Below, piece after piece: positions 44,739 to 56,610 of a stretch of 64,000 nt of DNA. The notes under the pieces are model-generated. The model was not told the origin of the DNA and searched no databases. It saw only the letters and a list, made by a program, of their open reading frames with translations. Where the stretch lies: positions 11,656,001-11,720,000 of the forward strand of contig JBHGNT010000002.1 in assembly GCA_043228905.1 (NCBI GenBank). The letters are read 5' to 3'. Both the position numbers and the translations under genes were made by a program. Position 1 is the first letter of the stretch. Every line of letters starts with the position of its first letter. This DNA is from Azolla caroliniana. Lineage: Eukaryota > Polypodiophyta.

Positions 44739-45779
44739 GAACCTTAAGGGAAAATATTGAATCATCCATCATTATTGTAAATTTATATGTATAATTTTTT
44801 CATGTAATATAGTAATTTTTAATTTTGAGGTTCTGAACTAATTGGCGTGAGCAAATATGAACAACCAATGGGGTATTTCTTGGCATATCATAATTTATCG
44901 TGATTGGTCAAGGAGCAAAAGTTCTTGAACTGATTGCTCAGTCTGATTGATAATGATTGATTAAGTAGCAGCAGTAGCCACATCATTCAGAAAGTTACAA
45001 TGGCTCATTCATAAGTTAATGCTAATATTGTGGCTTCAATTAAGCCCGGTGTCTATTGCATGTTAGACAAGTGCCTACTGCCCATATTAGACAAGAAATT
45101 AATGCATAATTTTGCTTGTAAATAGGCATTCGTCTGTGATGGAACACCAAAGATGAGATAGGGCTAGACAGAAACCAGTTTTCTTGAGTGATTAGCAATT
45201 AGGTAAGTCTGAATGAGAGTGAAAACCAAAGGTTAAGGTTAAATTGAGAATTAATTCTTCTTGGTGGAAATAGTGCACTTCTTCTGGTGGACGGGCAATT
45301 TGCATCTCCTAGTTTTCAGTGGTGGTAACTTGGATGTAGCAAGGTTTCAAATCTTGATGTTGATCATTTTATTTCTGATGCTCATATGCAAAACTCATGC
45401 AAAGAAGAGTATGCAGACACGATGTGTTAAGTACCTGTTGTATGTAACATGATACCTGAAGACATTGGCACCAAGCCAATAGAACATTAGAGAAAAGGGG
45501 AATAGAACAAAATTCCCTTCAAAACTTTAGCCCAAATGGCCATCAAATTGTGAAGCGACTTTTGTAGCTCTTCTTCCCTCTTGAATTTTTCTCTCTTCCT
45601 ATAACCTAATCTTGAGCTTTCTCCCATTTCCTTAATCTTTCACGTAAGTGTGTAAAGTGATTAAGTTAAGCACTAACTCACTATGTGATTCACCAAAAAT
45701 AATGTGTTTGATTATGTCATGATGATAGATTGTGGGGAAGTGTCTTGCTTGATTGGGAGTGGTTAGAAGGTACATGGAA
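44739..45779. other. Helicase downstream region, no further gene seen
   Basis: AT-rich sequence after the stop codon, with several AATAAA/ATTGTAA-like polyadenylation candidates in the first 100 bp. No protein-coding signal is convincing until the copia fragment at 45780. Confidence 0.5.
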
Positions 45780-46330
45780 ACCTTAGCATAAACATTGGGA
45801 AGTAGTGAAAGGTATTATGAGATACCTCAAAGGCCAAAGGATTTGTGCATTTGCTTATCGTTGGCTTTATGAATGTGTAGACTATATTGATAATGTAGGT
45901 TGCAAAAAGTCCACTTTTGTATGTGTTTACATTCACATGAGGAACAATATCTTGAATGTCTATTTTAGCAAAGGGTGTTCCATTCTCTATTGCATAGGCA
46001 CAATATGTGGTTGGCACTAAGGCATGCAAGGAGGGTTTTTGGATTTCATGTTTGGTGGGAGATCTTGGCACTATAGAATTATCTGTTCTTTGTTGTGATA
46101 GTCGAAGTGCATAATGCTAGCATGAATCTTGTCTTTCATGCAAAGATGAAGCACATACAAGTGAATTATTACTTTAACAGAGATGTACTTGACATGAAGA
46201 GCATTGACCTTGTCAAAGTGCCTATGGATGAGAATCCTTCATATCTTCTTATGAAGATTCTACCATAAGGGCGGCTTGCTCATGGTCGACAAAAGATGGG
46301 AGTTGGATAGATATTTGTATTTTAGCTTTG
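45780..46330 (+). pseudogene. Copia RNase H fragment
   Basis: The plus strand shows KGIMRYLKGQRICAFAYRWL, CKKSTFVCVYIH and a second block with LCCDSRSA, NLVFHAKMKHIQVNYYFNRD and LDMKSIDLVKVPMDENPS. These match the middle and end of copia RNase H. Several stops and short losses are present. A purine-rich tract (gggtgggagg, 46375-46384) and an LTR follow in the correct order. Confidence 0.75.
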
Positions 46331-46385
46331 TACATACTTAGTTGATCCTTTGTCCTCTCAAGGCAAATTGCCTTTGGGTGGGAGG

Positions 46386-47093
46386 TTGTTGGAAATAAAT
46401 GACATTGTGCCTTTTACTAGTAAATAAATGTGAATGCACCATTAGTACACTTTGACCTTCATATACATCTATATCTATCTATCTATCTATCTATCTAAAG
46501 AGGTAACACCCCAAAAAGATTTGTTTGTACATCTCCTTTATCTTCCATTCGAATTAGAAATGATTACGGTTGGGAGCTAATTAAGCCAAACCCTAACCCC
46601 TCTATTATTGTATGTGTGCTAAACCTCTTTCTTAGTAAGTGGTGTAATAATCATATTTTGTCATCTTTTTCTATTAATCTACTTCCATTACGAGCGAGAG
46701 TAACACGATAGAGAGTGTGTTAGCACTTATCACTATGGTTGGTTAAGTTAGCAGCTCAAGAGTGACTAAGAACCGCTCTTGCCCAGTTCACTACCAATAG
46801 GGTATATGTCGAATATGGGTTTCTAATGGAAGTATTCACACTATCCTATTTGGATAGTTTAGGTTTTAGGCCACTTATGTAAATAATGAAAAGGACAGTT
46901 GCCCTAAGTTAGTTGGTATTTAAACTGGCTCTTGTAACCTAGTTTTGTGGTTGTTCTTCATCTTGTATATTGTGTTGTTGTAACTCTGAGAATAATATAG
47001 TTACATCTTGTTGTGCCTAACTCTTTCTCTTCCCATTGTTGCTTTCATATGGGAAGCTTCAAAATCTTGAATATGAAGATAATGATTCCAACA
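46386..47093 (+). repeat. Copia 3' LTR
   Basis: It runs from TGTTGGAA to TTCCAACA, perfect 8-bp inverted ends, 708 bp, directly after the polypurine tract. A (ctat)n tract lies at 46470-46497 and a possible TATA-like TATTTAAA at 46916. The rest of the element is missing upstream. Confidence 0.75.
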
Positions 47094-47141
47094 CTCTTCT
47101 CTTGGATGTGGAAAGCTCGGGTGGGAATTGACGTGTCTAAG

Positions 47142-48138
47142 TCGATGAAGCCAACTTAGTGGCTAATTGTTGCCATCCCAAAAATTTACGTAAAGACTTA
47201 CAAACAAAAAATAATTTGATTGTTGCACTCTGCCCTTATGTTACCAGGGAGCTTATGATCACCGAAGTTGAGGCACCTCCAAAACCATCTCGGAAGTCCA
47301 AACCGAAACATAAGAAGTACCAGAATTGAGCTAAGCTTGATGATGCCGAATTTGATGTCTTGGAGTTTGTGGAAGAGGAGCAACAAGTCGAAGTTGTTCC
47401 TCCTAGAGGGCATATATCATCAAGCATATTGAAGTCCGAGCAGAATCGATTAAGATAAAACATTGTAAAGACGGAACTAGTACGTAAAGGCTAGCTTTTC
47501 CATTTGCCTATCTGTTCAATTAAAGGCCACTAGTAGATCCTGTGACAGGAAGACATCCATTGGAAATCCAAGAGCTCCATATTGTGCACGTGCAGAACCT
47601 CAAGAACAAAATGAAGATTAATACACATGCAACAATAGTTCCATTCCTCGTAATGGTTGATCTTGATCAATGCCTCACAATAGTGGATTTCAAGTATGGT
47701 TCTGCTGATGAGTGTACTTAATATGTTATTGGAGGATCCCATTCGGCTGAATCCCGACGTCAACTTGTCAAAGAATATCCTCTGACGCCATGCTTCAAGT
47801 ACACCGAATGTAAAGTCTATGCAGGTCTTACTCATGAAGAGGCCAATCTGTTAGCTTGGGACCATAATATTGATAATGATTACAAACAAAAGATGTCTTG
47901 TATTGAGCGAATAAGATTTTTTCATCATGGGTACGTCAATGCATTGCAAAGATATAGTCTTAGACTACATCCTGGACTACGTCGACAATGTTTGTTGGAG
48001 GTGGGTATAACGATTGATGAAAGCACGAAGTCAGAAGGATTGCGAAAATATGATTCGTGGTTTCAGCAAGCCTTTAGAACAAAGGAGGTATGGGATTTGC
48101 AAGATAAAATATTTAGCATGTGGGAGCGAAAGAGGTGA
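47142..48138 (+). pseudogene. ParB/Srx-like domain gene, decayed
   Basis: A first frame (47142-47455) encodes KNLRKDLQTKNNLIVALCPY and a basic then acidic linker, with one stop. A second (47535-48138) reads ELHIVHVQNLKNKMKINTHA, a stop (TAA near 47720), YVIGGSHSAESRRQLVKEYP, VYAGLTHEEANLLAWDHN, and a helical end (WFQQAFRTKEVWDLQDKIF). The order of a G-G-x-H box, a Leu-Thr-x-Glu-Glu-Ala box and a His-Asn pair resembles the ParB/sulfiredoxin-like fold. I recall similar hypothetical proteins in non-seed plants but cannot confirm it. No function is assigned. It begins directly after a copia LTR. Confidence 0.5.
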
Positions 48139-48990
48139 AAGGACAACGGGAAAAGATGGTTAAGATAGATCCTCAAGTGGAGATAAAGTAAAAGTCACGT
48201 AAAAGTGACTTCATAATCGAGGAGTTACCAGAAGATATGAAGTTACTTCCGTGGCGGTGTTGTGAAGATTTCCGGCTACTGTGAGAAACTTGGGTAGGAC
48301 AAATAAAATGGGGATGTGCAACATTGCACATTCACTTGTAAATTTGTATAATGAGAATAAGATAACAAAATGTAAGGGGAAGGGTAATAATCTAAGGTGC
48401 TAAAGGTGCACCATGAGGTTCGTAGAGGCATAAAGGTGATGTGCACTTTGTAGACTAGAGGAAAGTACATGAAGAATGGGTGTAGGGAGTAGTGGGCATC
48501 GAGTGTGAATGTGATAGGAGAGAGAGTTAAAGGCCCACCGATAAGATCAAGGAAAAATATTCACCATTGAAAGAAGGGGATTTGACCTCTCCTTTTGTAA
48601 TCTGCCTCACCCCTTACTACTATAAAAGGGAATGAGGGGTCTGTTGTGAAGGGGTTGCCTATTTTGAGTGAGAGAGGTATACCACTTAGGTCGAGGGGTT
48701 CTATTCGGTTTTAAGGGTTTCTTCTAGGGTTTTCTTCTTGGGTTTCTTTTAGGGTTTCTATGCTTCTTTGCTTACTTATCCGGTTAGGGTTTTCTTGTAG
48801 TCATTTTGGGTGCAGCCTATGCGGCCTATGCGGCCTTGGTTGTAATCTTTTGTGAACTCTTAATATAGCATGTTGATGTTTCTTGTCTTGTCGGTGTATC
48901 TTGCCTCTATCTATTCTATTCTATGTTTATGTGCTATTCTTCCTCTTCTCCTCTTGAGCTAAGCTTCCATTTTGTGTCTTATTCCTTCTC
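48139..48990. other. No recognisable gene
   Basis: No convincing frame on either strand. The stretch 48690-48800 repeats 'agggttt' and 'tagggttttctt' motifs. It may be LTR or leader sequence of the copia relic to the right, but no ends can be defined. Confidence 0.4.
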
Positions 48991-48999
48991 CTCTACTCC

Positions 49000-49690
49000 C
49001 TAGTCCAAGACCCCCGTGGTCCCGCCTCGGATCCTACATGTACTCGCGGAATACTGCGACACCGCTAACAAATACTTCACGTGACCGATTTCTTCCAGGT
49101 CGATGCTAGTGATGACTAAGGCATCTACATATAGCAAAATGCTTATCGGCCCATGCCGACCATGCCGGATGAAAAGCGAAGAGTCTGACTTCGACATAGC
49201 AAACCCCATCTAACGCAGTCGCTGCGTGATCATCGCATTCCAAGCCCGTGGGGCTTGCTTGAGTTCATAGAGGGACTTCTTCAGTCGACAGATAGCCGAC
49301 ATGTTCAATCTGATCTAAAATCCGAGGGGCTGCACCATGTATACCTGTTCCTCAAGTTCTCTTTGCATGAACGCATTCTTCATGTCCATTTGATGTAGAT
49401 TTCATCCCTTTATCGCTGCTACTGCCAGCAACACCCAGACAGTTGTCATGTCGGCAGCTGGCGCGAATGTCTCGTCATAGTCGATGTCGTGCTGCTGTGT
49501 GTAGCCTTTAGCCACCAATTGGGCCTTGTGACAGTGAATGGAGCCGTTGACATTGTACTTTACCTTGTACACCCACCTCCATTCGATCAATTTCACGCCC
49601 TTGGGGGTTCAACCAAGTCCCAATGGTCATTCTGCACCAATGTTGTTGTTTTGCCGACATATGGCAGCCGACAGTTGATAGACGCAATAC
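49000..49690 (-). pseudogene. Copia reverse transcriptase fragment
   Basis: The minus strand reads KLIEWRWVYKVKYN, QLVAKGYTQQHDIDYDETFA, LKQAPRAWN and LLYVDALVITS. The active-site pair Asp-Asp is Asp-Ala here. Homology ends at about 49045 after GHVKYLL, so the RNase H and 3' LTR are missing. It continues the gag-integrase relic at 50935-53272, from which it is separated by inserted LTR material. Confidence 0.8.
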
Positions 49691-49734
49691 GTCGAATGTC
49701 TTATTTCCGATAACGTTCTATCAAGATGATTGTG

Positions 49735-50380
49735 GTTGGACATATGGTGTTTGTTGATATTGATTCCTTAATGAAAACGTACTATAACATAGGTTACTCA
49801 GAACTCACTTAATAGACTTAAAATGTAACTATTGATCGATTGTTAGTTGTAATTATAAATCACTATAGCAAAGACTGAGTTCGAACATACGACACAGTAA
49901 ATAGATATGAGAATAAATAGGACAGTTGACACAACGGATACCCTAACTACCAAAAATTATATTAAACCAAAACAGAACGAAAATGATACAATGTTCTCGG
50001 TTCCTTTTTATAGGCGACCTGAGAGACTCTTCCAAAATTTTGCACTTGAATGTTCGGCAAGAACCTATAGTTATACAAAACCATCCTATTTCCTTATTCT
50101 TGTTTTTTATACTTGGCAAAATCACAATTCAAATTCTGTCTTTTCATACACGTCCAGCTCCGACTCCGATTCCAACTCCTTTTGTCGACTTTTATACCTC
50201 GGGTAGCCGACCAACTAACACATGGCACGCCCGTGGGACAGTGCTTTGCACGGTCGAATCCCCCCTTAATCCTGGTTGTTCTCTTCAACATTGTCAACTA
50301 TCTGTTTGTCATCAGTTGGTTCATCCTCATCCATGTCACTCACGTTGTCGTGATGTTCTGTGTCCAATGGGAGAAATTGT
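49735..50380 (-). mobile_element. Gypsy 3'-end fragment: LTR plus acidic tail
   Basis: On the minus strand 50362-50270 encodes an acidic end (DMDEDEPTDDKQIVDNVEEN) with a stop, then TGTCCCACGGGCGTGCCA, two bases, and an LTR starting TGTTAGTTGG at 50220. This repeats the 3' architecture of Gypsy-2 and Gypsy-3 with a different LTR. The left LTR edge (about 49735) is uncertain. The rest of the element is absent. Confidence 0.6.
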
Positions 50381-50459
50381 GAAATAGTGTGGCTCCACAC
50401 ACATGATTATAAATATGAAAATTAGCCTAGGGTCTGATGACATTCAGTGCATATAGAAG

Positions 50460-50535
50460 GGTGCAAGCAAGATTTGAACCTTGCACTTCTAAGATAGAAA
50501 GCAATTATCTTACCACTAAAGCTACTATTAAGTGC
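50460..50535 (-). repeat. tRNA-like sequence beside an LTR edge
   Basis: The minus strand has TAGCTTTAGTGGTAAGA (A-box-like) and GCAAGGTTCAAATCTTGC, a T-arm-like hairpin with a 5-bp perfect stem. Between them a 7-bp stem TAAGATA/TATCTTA can form. The acceptor stem does not pair. It is a tRNA-derived relic or SINE head about 11 bp from an LTR start at 50546. Confidence 0.5.
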
Positions 50536-50545
50536 TTTAGATTGT

Positions 50546-50930
50546 GTATATTTCCTTCTCATATTTAGTATTCCATAGGAAACAAACATACAAAACCGTG
50601 TACACAAAACCATGGTTTTAGCCTATGGTTTTGTGCATGCCACAAGGAAAACCGTGTGCCCAAAAACCATGGGTTCAAGCCATGGTTTTGTGCATGTTAA
50701 AAGGATAGATAAACCTATAAAAGCCCTCGTAAGGCTTGTGTAATGGGGGGGTATTAATCAATGGATGAATCAATCTATGTATCAAATCGAAAATTAATAA
50801 TAAGAAAACTTAGTTATCTTATTGGTGATGTGTATGTATCTATCTATATATCTTAAAAACTTCCTCAATTTCTGTTTCTCTCTCTCTCACTCTAACGACA
50901 TTAGTGCATCACTTCAGCCGCCCATCATCA
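50546..50930 (+). repeat. LTR-like sequence related to 62940-63337
   Basis: From about 50546 the plus strand matches the minus strand of 63337-63120: 'atatttcctt.tcatat', a run of paired ACAAAACCATGG/CCATGGTTTTGTGCATG palindromes, CTATAAAAGCCC (TATA box near 50717-50724), then 'gcttgtgtaa.ggggg'. It is probably a solo LTR or LTR fragment inserted in the copia relic. Its right end is not clear. Confidence 0.5.
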
Positions 50931-50934
50931 ATCC

Positions 50935-53272
50935 TCCATAACCACTAGTGGATAGAGGCTCGGTGCTTGTCCGCACTTGTGACGCGCACATCTCGACGTT
51001 TGGCATGTGTGTCATGCGCCACGCGACAACGTAAAATGTTGATTCATCAAAAACGACATCACGATTGACTCAGACCAACTTCGACCGGGGGTTGCAACAC
51101 TTCTACCCCTTCTACTCGTCTGACTAGCCAACCAAGATACACTTCTTGGCCTTGGCATCTACCTTTTTTCGCTTCTCATCTAGCACATGCACATACACAA
51201 TGATGTTGAATACTCGAAGGTGCGCTAAAGTCGGCTTCCGCTCGAAGTATAGTTCGTGCGGAGACACCTTTGTTCCGGAGGCAGATATCTGATTCTAGAT
51301 ATAGACGACAATAGATCTAGGGTATGCTCTTCTCCTCCAACATTTTGCTCACCACCTCTACCAATGTCTGGTTCCGTTGTTTGGCCACGTTGTTCTGGTC
51401 TAGTGTGTATCTACATGAGAAGTCTCGTCAGATTCCCTTAGACTGTAGATAACTTGTGAATTGGCCGAAAAAGTACTCTTTCTTGCCATCCAATCTTAGA
51501 CATCTGATCTTCCTTCTGGTTTCTCATTTCACATGACTCTTTAAATCTCGAAAGCATGAGAAGACTTTGCTCTTCCTCTCGATTAAATAGATCTAGGTGT
51601 GTCAGCCAAAGTCGTCGATGAAGGAGACAAAATATCGATTCCTGCCAATGCTCACACTTTGTCTTGTCCCCACACATACGAATGGATAAGATCGAGCCGG
51701 TTCCGGCTTTGATTCTTCTCATTGGGGAACAGAAGCCTATGATGCTTCCTCAGCTGGTAAGCTTCACAAATCTGGCCCTTCTGGCCACTAATCTTTGGCA
51801 TACCGGAAACCACATGTTTCGATTGCATCTCCTGGCGCTTCTGGAAGTTGATGTGCCAAACCTTTTATGCCATAGGTCGATGTCCGACTCAGCCTTCTTC
51901 CCTTTTGCATACATAGCGGGGCCAACAACATTGGTTTCGAGTATGAACATTCTTCCAACCTGACACCCTTGTGCGATGATCTGGCCTTCCTCCTCAATGA
52001 AGCACCCGTGATGAGTGAACCAGACCTACATTCCTTGATCCATGATCTGGCCAACGGACACCATGTTCTTTGTGATCGTCGGAACATGTAGGACGTTCCT
52101 CATAATTCCTCTCTGGTGGATATGGCTCAGAGGGACATCCCCAATATGCTCAATGGGATGTGGGGTGTCATCTCCGGTTTTGACCACCCCCAACTTCTCT
52201 GGCTTCTCAAGAAAGGAGAACCCCACTTTGTGGTTCGTCATGTGATTTGAAGTTTTGGAGTCCACATACCACACCTCTTCCGACTTTGAGGTGGATTCTC
52301 CCATCCGGTTGGCCTCATGCTTCATTACGAGGGCCGGTCCATATCTAGCTTTCTTTGAGCCTTTGGCGAAGTGCGATTGGTGATGCGTATTTGCGTCTCT
52401 CCGGTTCGATACAACTTTGTTTGAATCATACCTTTTTTCCAGCACTCGCTTTCTTTGTGGCCCTTTCAACCACAGTACCAACAATATGTTGTGGCCTTCC
52501 CTTTCCTGCTTTTGGCACTACCCTGACTCCCCATGCTTGTTGAGGGCCTGATACTGTTGCCGACACCATCCTTGTGCCTCCAATTCTGCTCTTGTCGGAC
52601 TCCTTCATCGCATGTCGATTTGCCTCACCCGCCATGACCATAAGGCCTCTCCGCCTCCATGTACAACATCTTGTTGTTAGTGTGCGTACTCGTTGATGCA
52701 CCCGCATAGTTCTCCTCTACAAGGAGCATCGATTGTAAGACGAAAAACGAAGGTATATTCTCCCTTGTACAAACCGCCGTTCGGAATGCCCCGATCTTCG
52801 ATGCCAAGCCCCCGAGGCATACCTACACTATTTCATCCTCCTCGACGGTCACGTCGATAGAGGCAAGAGAGTCACAGATCTCCTTGATCCAGCTTGTGCA
52901 GTCAGCCATCGACATGCCTTTATGTCAGATGTTGCTCAACTCCTATCTGAGTTGCAGCTTCCGGGCAATGGTGCTTGCGGCGAAAACCTTTTTCAGGTTT
53001 GTCCAAGCTTCCTTTGTCATCTTGGTGTCCTAGATATGGCTGAGCCGCTGATCACTGACACTGAACGCAAAGCAATACATTACCCTGCTTGCCGCTTGTT
53101 CCCAAGCTGGAAAGTCCTTGTGTGCCGCATCTGGTGTTTCATCGTTATCTCCGTCAACATAACTCCAGTATCCATATTTGAGCAGGTATTGGTCCATCTT
53201 GTATGACCAAGATGTGTCGTTGCTTCTATCGAGCTTCTCTGTCGGAAGCGAGCTAGCCATTCCACTGCCCAT
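50935..53272 (-). pseudogene. Copia gag, protease and integrase relic
   Basis: From the right, gag starts MASSLPTEKLDRSNDTSWSY and has the DFPAWEQAASRVMYCFAF and VCTRENIPSFFVLQSMLLVE motifs. The protease box is WYVDSKTSNHM, where a Gly-Ala pair would be expected after Asp-Ser. The GAG-pre-integrase motif (DIDLWHKRFG) and scattered integrase pieces follow down to SVNRDVVFDES-like sequence near 51050. More than ten stops and frame changes are present. With 49000-49690 it forms one copia element from gag to RT. Its 5' LTR is not identified. The LTR to the right (53473) has the opposite orientation. Confidence 0.75.
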
Positions 53273-53978
53273 TTCTCTTCTTGTCTATTCTAACTGGGTG
53301 TTAGAGCTTTCTTTGTGTAGAAAGCTTTGGTCGACAGTAGAGGATATTCTAACCCTCACAGTTTGGTACCATGTAAAAGGTAAGGTGCGGAAGCGTGTAC
53401 ACAACCGGCTCAGTTAGACAACAACAGAAAACAGAAACAAAGGTTTAATGGAAGCTTGAAAATACACAATACTATTGGGAAACATGTCCCATCCAGATGA
53501 GCCGGATCAAACGAGCTGAAGGAAGAAACCAGACTGAATGGGTTCAGAAGGTATTTGTATACCAGATTGGATGGATCCGGAAGGAGTCCGGCCGGATCCG
53601 GTATGAACCAGAAAATAAGAACATATTAGTAAATATGTTCAGACGTGACCATTGAGATCATATTTGTAAATAGACCCAAAGTTATATAAGTATAAATATA
53701 ACTAGGGCAATACTATTATGTTGTGATCATCATTGTAGTTGTTATGTTGTATCGTTGTAAGAGACAAAGAGTCAAAGAGATACAGAAAACTTTTCTGTTG
53801 TAATCGTCGGTTGACGAAGGTAGAGCTCAAGGTTGTTGCCTCTGAGTCTCACATTGTTGTACCTCAAGTGATCCTGTTTGGAGTTTCGAGAACTCCCGTG
53901 GTTTTCCCGGTTTGGGTTTTCCACGTTAATACTCTGTGATGTCTTAGTGCTGTTTTCTATTTTTCTTCCATTGAGTGA

Positions 53979-54394
53979 TGTTAACTCTTAGGGCCGGACA
54001 ATGGCCTAACACAGGGTGTCTACGGAAGACACTTCACCAAAGGGGTGTTACGGCAAGAGGATTAGGCTCAACGATTAATCCGACTTAATTAGATTACTTA
54101 GCAAGATCGTCCTTAATAATCACACGCGTAAGATATAACAATGAATGCAGAACGACAATTAACACAGAGAGATAAAAACACTAATATTTATTAATTATCC
54201 GCTGCTCATTACATTGTATCCGGGCCTTTAAATAGGTTTCCGGTCTGTAGTACAAAACGGTGCCATCTGCACCTGTTCGGGATCGGTCCGGATCCGGAAC
54301 GACATACCCACACTAATAACTTACTTACAACCATTCCTAATAATTAAATAAGTCCTTCGTTTCACACTCTGGACTCCTTTGCCGGCCGGTAACA
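53979..54394 (-). repeat. Gypsy-3 3' LTR
   Basis: TGTTAACTC...GGCCGGTAACA on the plus strand, 416 bp. Compared with its partner it lacks an 18-bp stretch that includes 'ttccggtccgtct'. TGGCACGCCTGTGGGACA follows at 54397-54414. Confidence 0.9.
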
Positions 54395-54449
54395 CATGGC
54401 ACGCCTGTGGGACAACACCTTGTACGTCGAATCCACCATCCAACCCTTG

Positions 54450-55796
54450 CTATTCTTCGTCCAAAATATCCAGAATACTTTGTTCGAGAGTTTCCAATGG
54501 TTCATCTGGAATTGGTTGTTGTTGTTGGGGTTGCTGTTGCTGTTGCTGCTCCGTTGATGGCTGCTGCGACTGGTCCTTTGGTGGCCGCTGCGGCTGCTCC
54601 TCCGTTTGTTGCTCTGACACCGGCGTTTCCGTCGTAGTGGTCTCCGGTTGACTGGTTCCGGCTTGGCCCTCGGCCGGCGACGGTTCCTCATCACTAAGGT
54701 TAACCGTTGCTGCTTCCCGTGCTTTTTCTTCCCGAACCCGGGATCGCTCGTAGCTTTCAAACTGGATTTCAGCGTCCAGCCTATCATCATCTAGCTGAGC
54801 TACGAGTTGCCGGACTTGCACCAGCTGTTCATCCGCCAGGACTTGGAAGTCTTCGGCCAGCTCGTTTCGTATGGCGGTGAAGTCCTAGGAAGTCAACGTA
54901 TAACAATAATCTCCTTCCTTCCGCCAGTTTGCCACGTCTGCCCGTAGCAATTGGAGTTCCGCCGTATTTTGTGCCCACTTTGTCCACCATCTTACGGAGC
55001 TTTCGTCAATCAAGCGTTTTGTCTGATTCAGCCATGCCCGGAGGATGCACTGAATCCGGCCCGTTCCCATCTGCGATTTGATCTCCGCAGCTTGCCATTC
55101 CTCCTTCAATTGCTTGATGATTTTGACGTTGTCTTCCGCCTGCTCCTTGTAATGCGTCAATTGCCTTTGATATGTGCTTTGTAATTTTTGCAATACCGTT
55201 GATGCTCTCTCTTTTTCTTCCTGCTGCTACCTCTGGAGCTCCATCCGGACCTTCTCTGCCTCGTCCAATCGTCTTGTATTTTCCGCTCGTTCGTCGGCGA
55301 GTGCCGTCGCTGCCTGATCAACTTCCTGCTGGAGCTCGGCCACCCGTTCCTCATGGCCGGTGATGGCATCCAACACTCCATCTGTGAACGGGAGTGGAAA
55401 CGCATTCGTTACCGTAGCCGCATTGAGTTTCCGGTAGTCCACACAAACTCAAATTTTTCCGTTCTTCTTCGGTACGACTACGATCGGGCTCAACCATGTC
55501 GCTTTCTTTACCGGATGGATAAAGCCATCTCTTAGCAGTTTGTCAATTTCCTCCTTGACTTTGGCGGCATAATTGGGATTCATCCGGTACCGTCTTTGTG
55601 CCACTGGTTTTGCGTCCTTGCTCAAGTGAATCTGATGCTGGTATAACTGAGGGTCGAGCCCTTGCATGTCTTCGTATGACCAGGCGAACACGTCACGAAA
55701 ATCTGTGAGAAGAGTGATCATCGCCGTTTTGTCTTCAGACTTCATCTCCTTGGCGATGTGCACCAGTTTTGCTTTGTCCGTGGTCCCTAGGTTCAC
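54450..55796 (-). pseudogene. Gypsy-3 truncated RT fused to a coiled-coil frame
   Basis: The frame runs FAWSYEDMQGLDPQLYQHQI, VVVPKKNGKI, a TGA in place of the expected Arg, VCVDYRKLNAATVTN, then DAITGHE. Directly after GHE it becomes a Glu/Gln/Leu-rich coiled coil (ERVAELQQEVDQAATALADE), with a TAG and a TAG as the only later breaks. A Trp-containing helix region (RWWTKWAQNTAELQLLRAD), a Gln-rich tract (QQQQQQPQQQQ) and the end SILDILDEE complete it. RT palm, YxDD, RNase H and integrase are missing. The reading frame is kept across the junction (about 55349), so the fusion could have been translated. The role of the coiled coil is unknown. Confidence 0.75.
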
Positions 55797-56010
55797 CTCT
55801 TCAAGTTGCGACGCTTTTACGCGCTATGAAATGGCCATTTCCCGTTCCAACGCTTCCTGCGCTTGCCGTAACTCTTGGATTGCGTCTTTATCCGGTTCTG
55901 CTTCAGCCTCTTCCGGCTGTGGTAAGTATGGTGCTACTGCTTCGGCAATGTCAATTTCGAAGAGGGGTACGATCTTCGGGTTTTCCTGCAAGTACTAAGC
56001 TTCTTCTTCG

Positions 56011-56610
56011 TCAGTTAACCCTTCTAGCATGTTGACGGACTCTGCATACAACGGTGTACCTTCCTTGCCAACACAACGGTGTTGGTACCCGTACCTTGGC
56101 TTTTCCTCGCCAGAAGGTAATTATATTTTTCCTCCAATTCTGTTTGATATGTGCCGTTTTCAACCACGGCCGCCCCAACAATAGCGGGTATGCGCCTTGT
56201 GCCTGTAATTGTAGCACTACTGCCGAAATGTGAAATGTATGACCGCCAACGGTGACTTCTAATTTTCGTATTAATCCTGTCGGCCGCACTGAGCTTGTAT
56301 CGGCCATCCGTAACCAGAACGGACAAGGCTCCCACTCGTGGATTCCCAGGGCATCACACGTCCGGAGGCTTATTACATTCACCCCAGAGCCTCCGTCTAT
56401 TACTGTGCCGGGGAGTTCTTTCCCTTTTACAATGGCAGTAATTACTGGGCTATTGGTGTCCACCACCGTTGGTCCCTCCTCCGGATTCGAGAAGAGTACC
56501 GGTGCCGGTGATGATTCTCCTTCCGTCATGGCCATCTTCAGTCCTTTCGTGAATCTCGGCACGAGCTGTAGGAGTCTTCCTAGTGGCAGCGTAATCTGGC
56601 ATTCTTGCAA
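56011..56610 (-). pseudogene. Gypsy-3 aspartic protease
   Basis: ELPGTVIDGGSGVNVISLRT carries an intact Asp-Gly-Gly-Ser-Gly signature, unlike Gypsy-2. WEPCPFWLRMADTSSVRP and GAYPLLLGRPWLKTAHIKQN follow. The 200-residue frame is open; a linker to RT follows after a frame break. It would cleave gag-pol products. Confidence 0.75.

Noticed and set aside
50460-50535. Functional tRNA gene
   Set aside because: The T-arm hairpin is good, but the acceptor stem does not pair and the D and anticodon arms overlap.
54379-54651. Cys/Val-rich plus-strand proteins
   Set aside because: They are antisense reads of the Gln- and Pro-rich tail of Gypsy-3.
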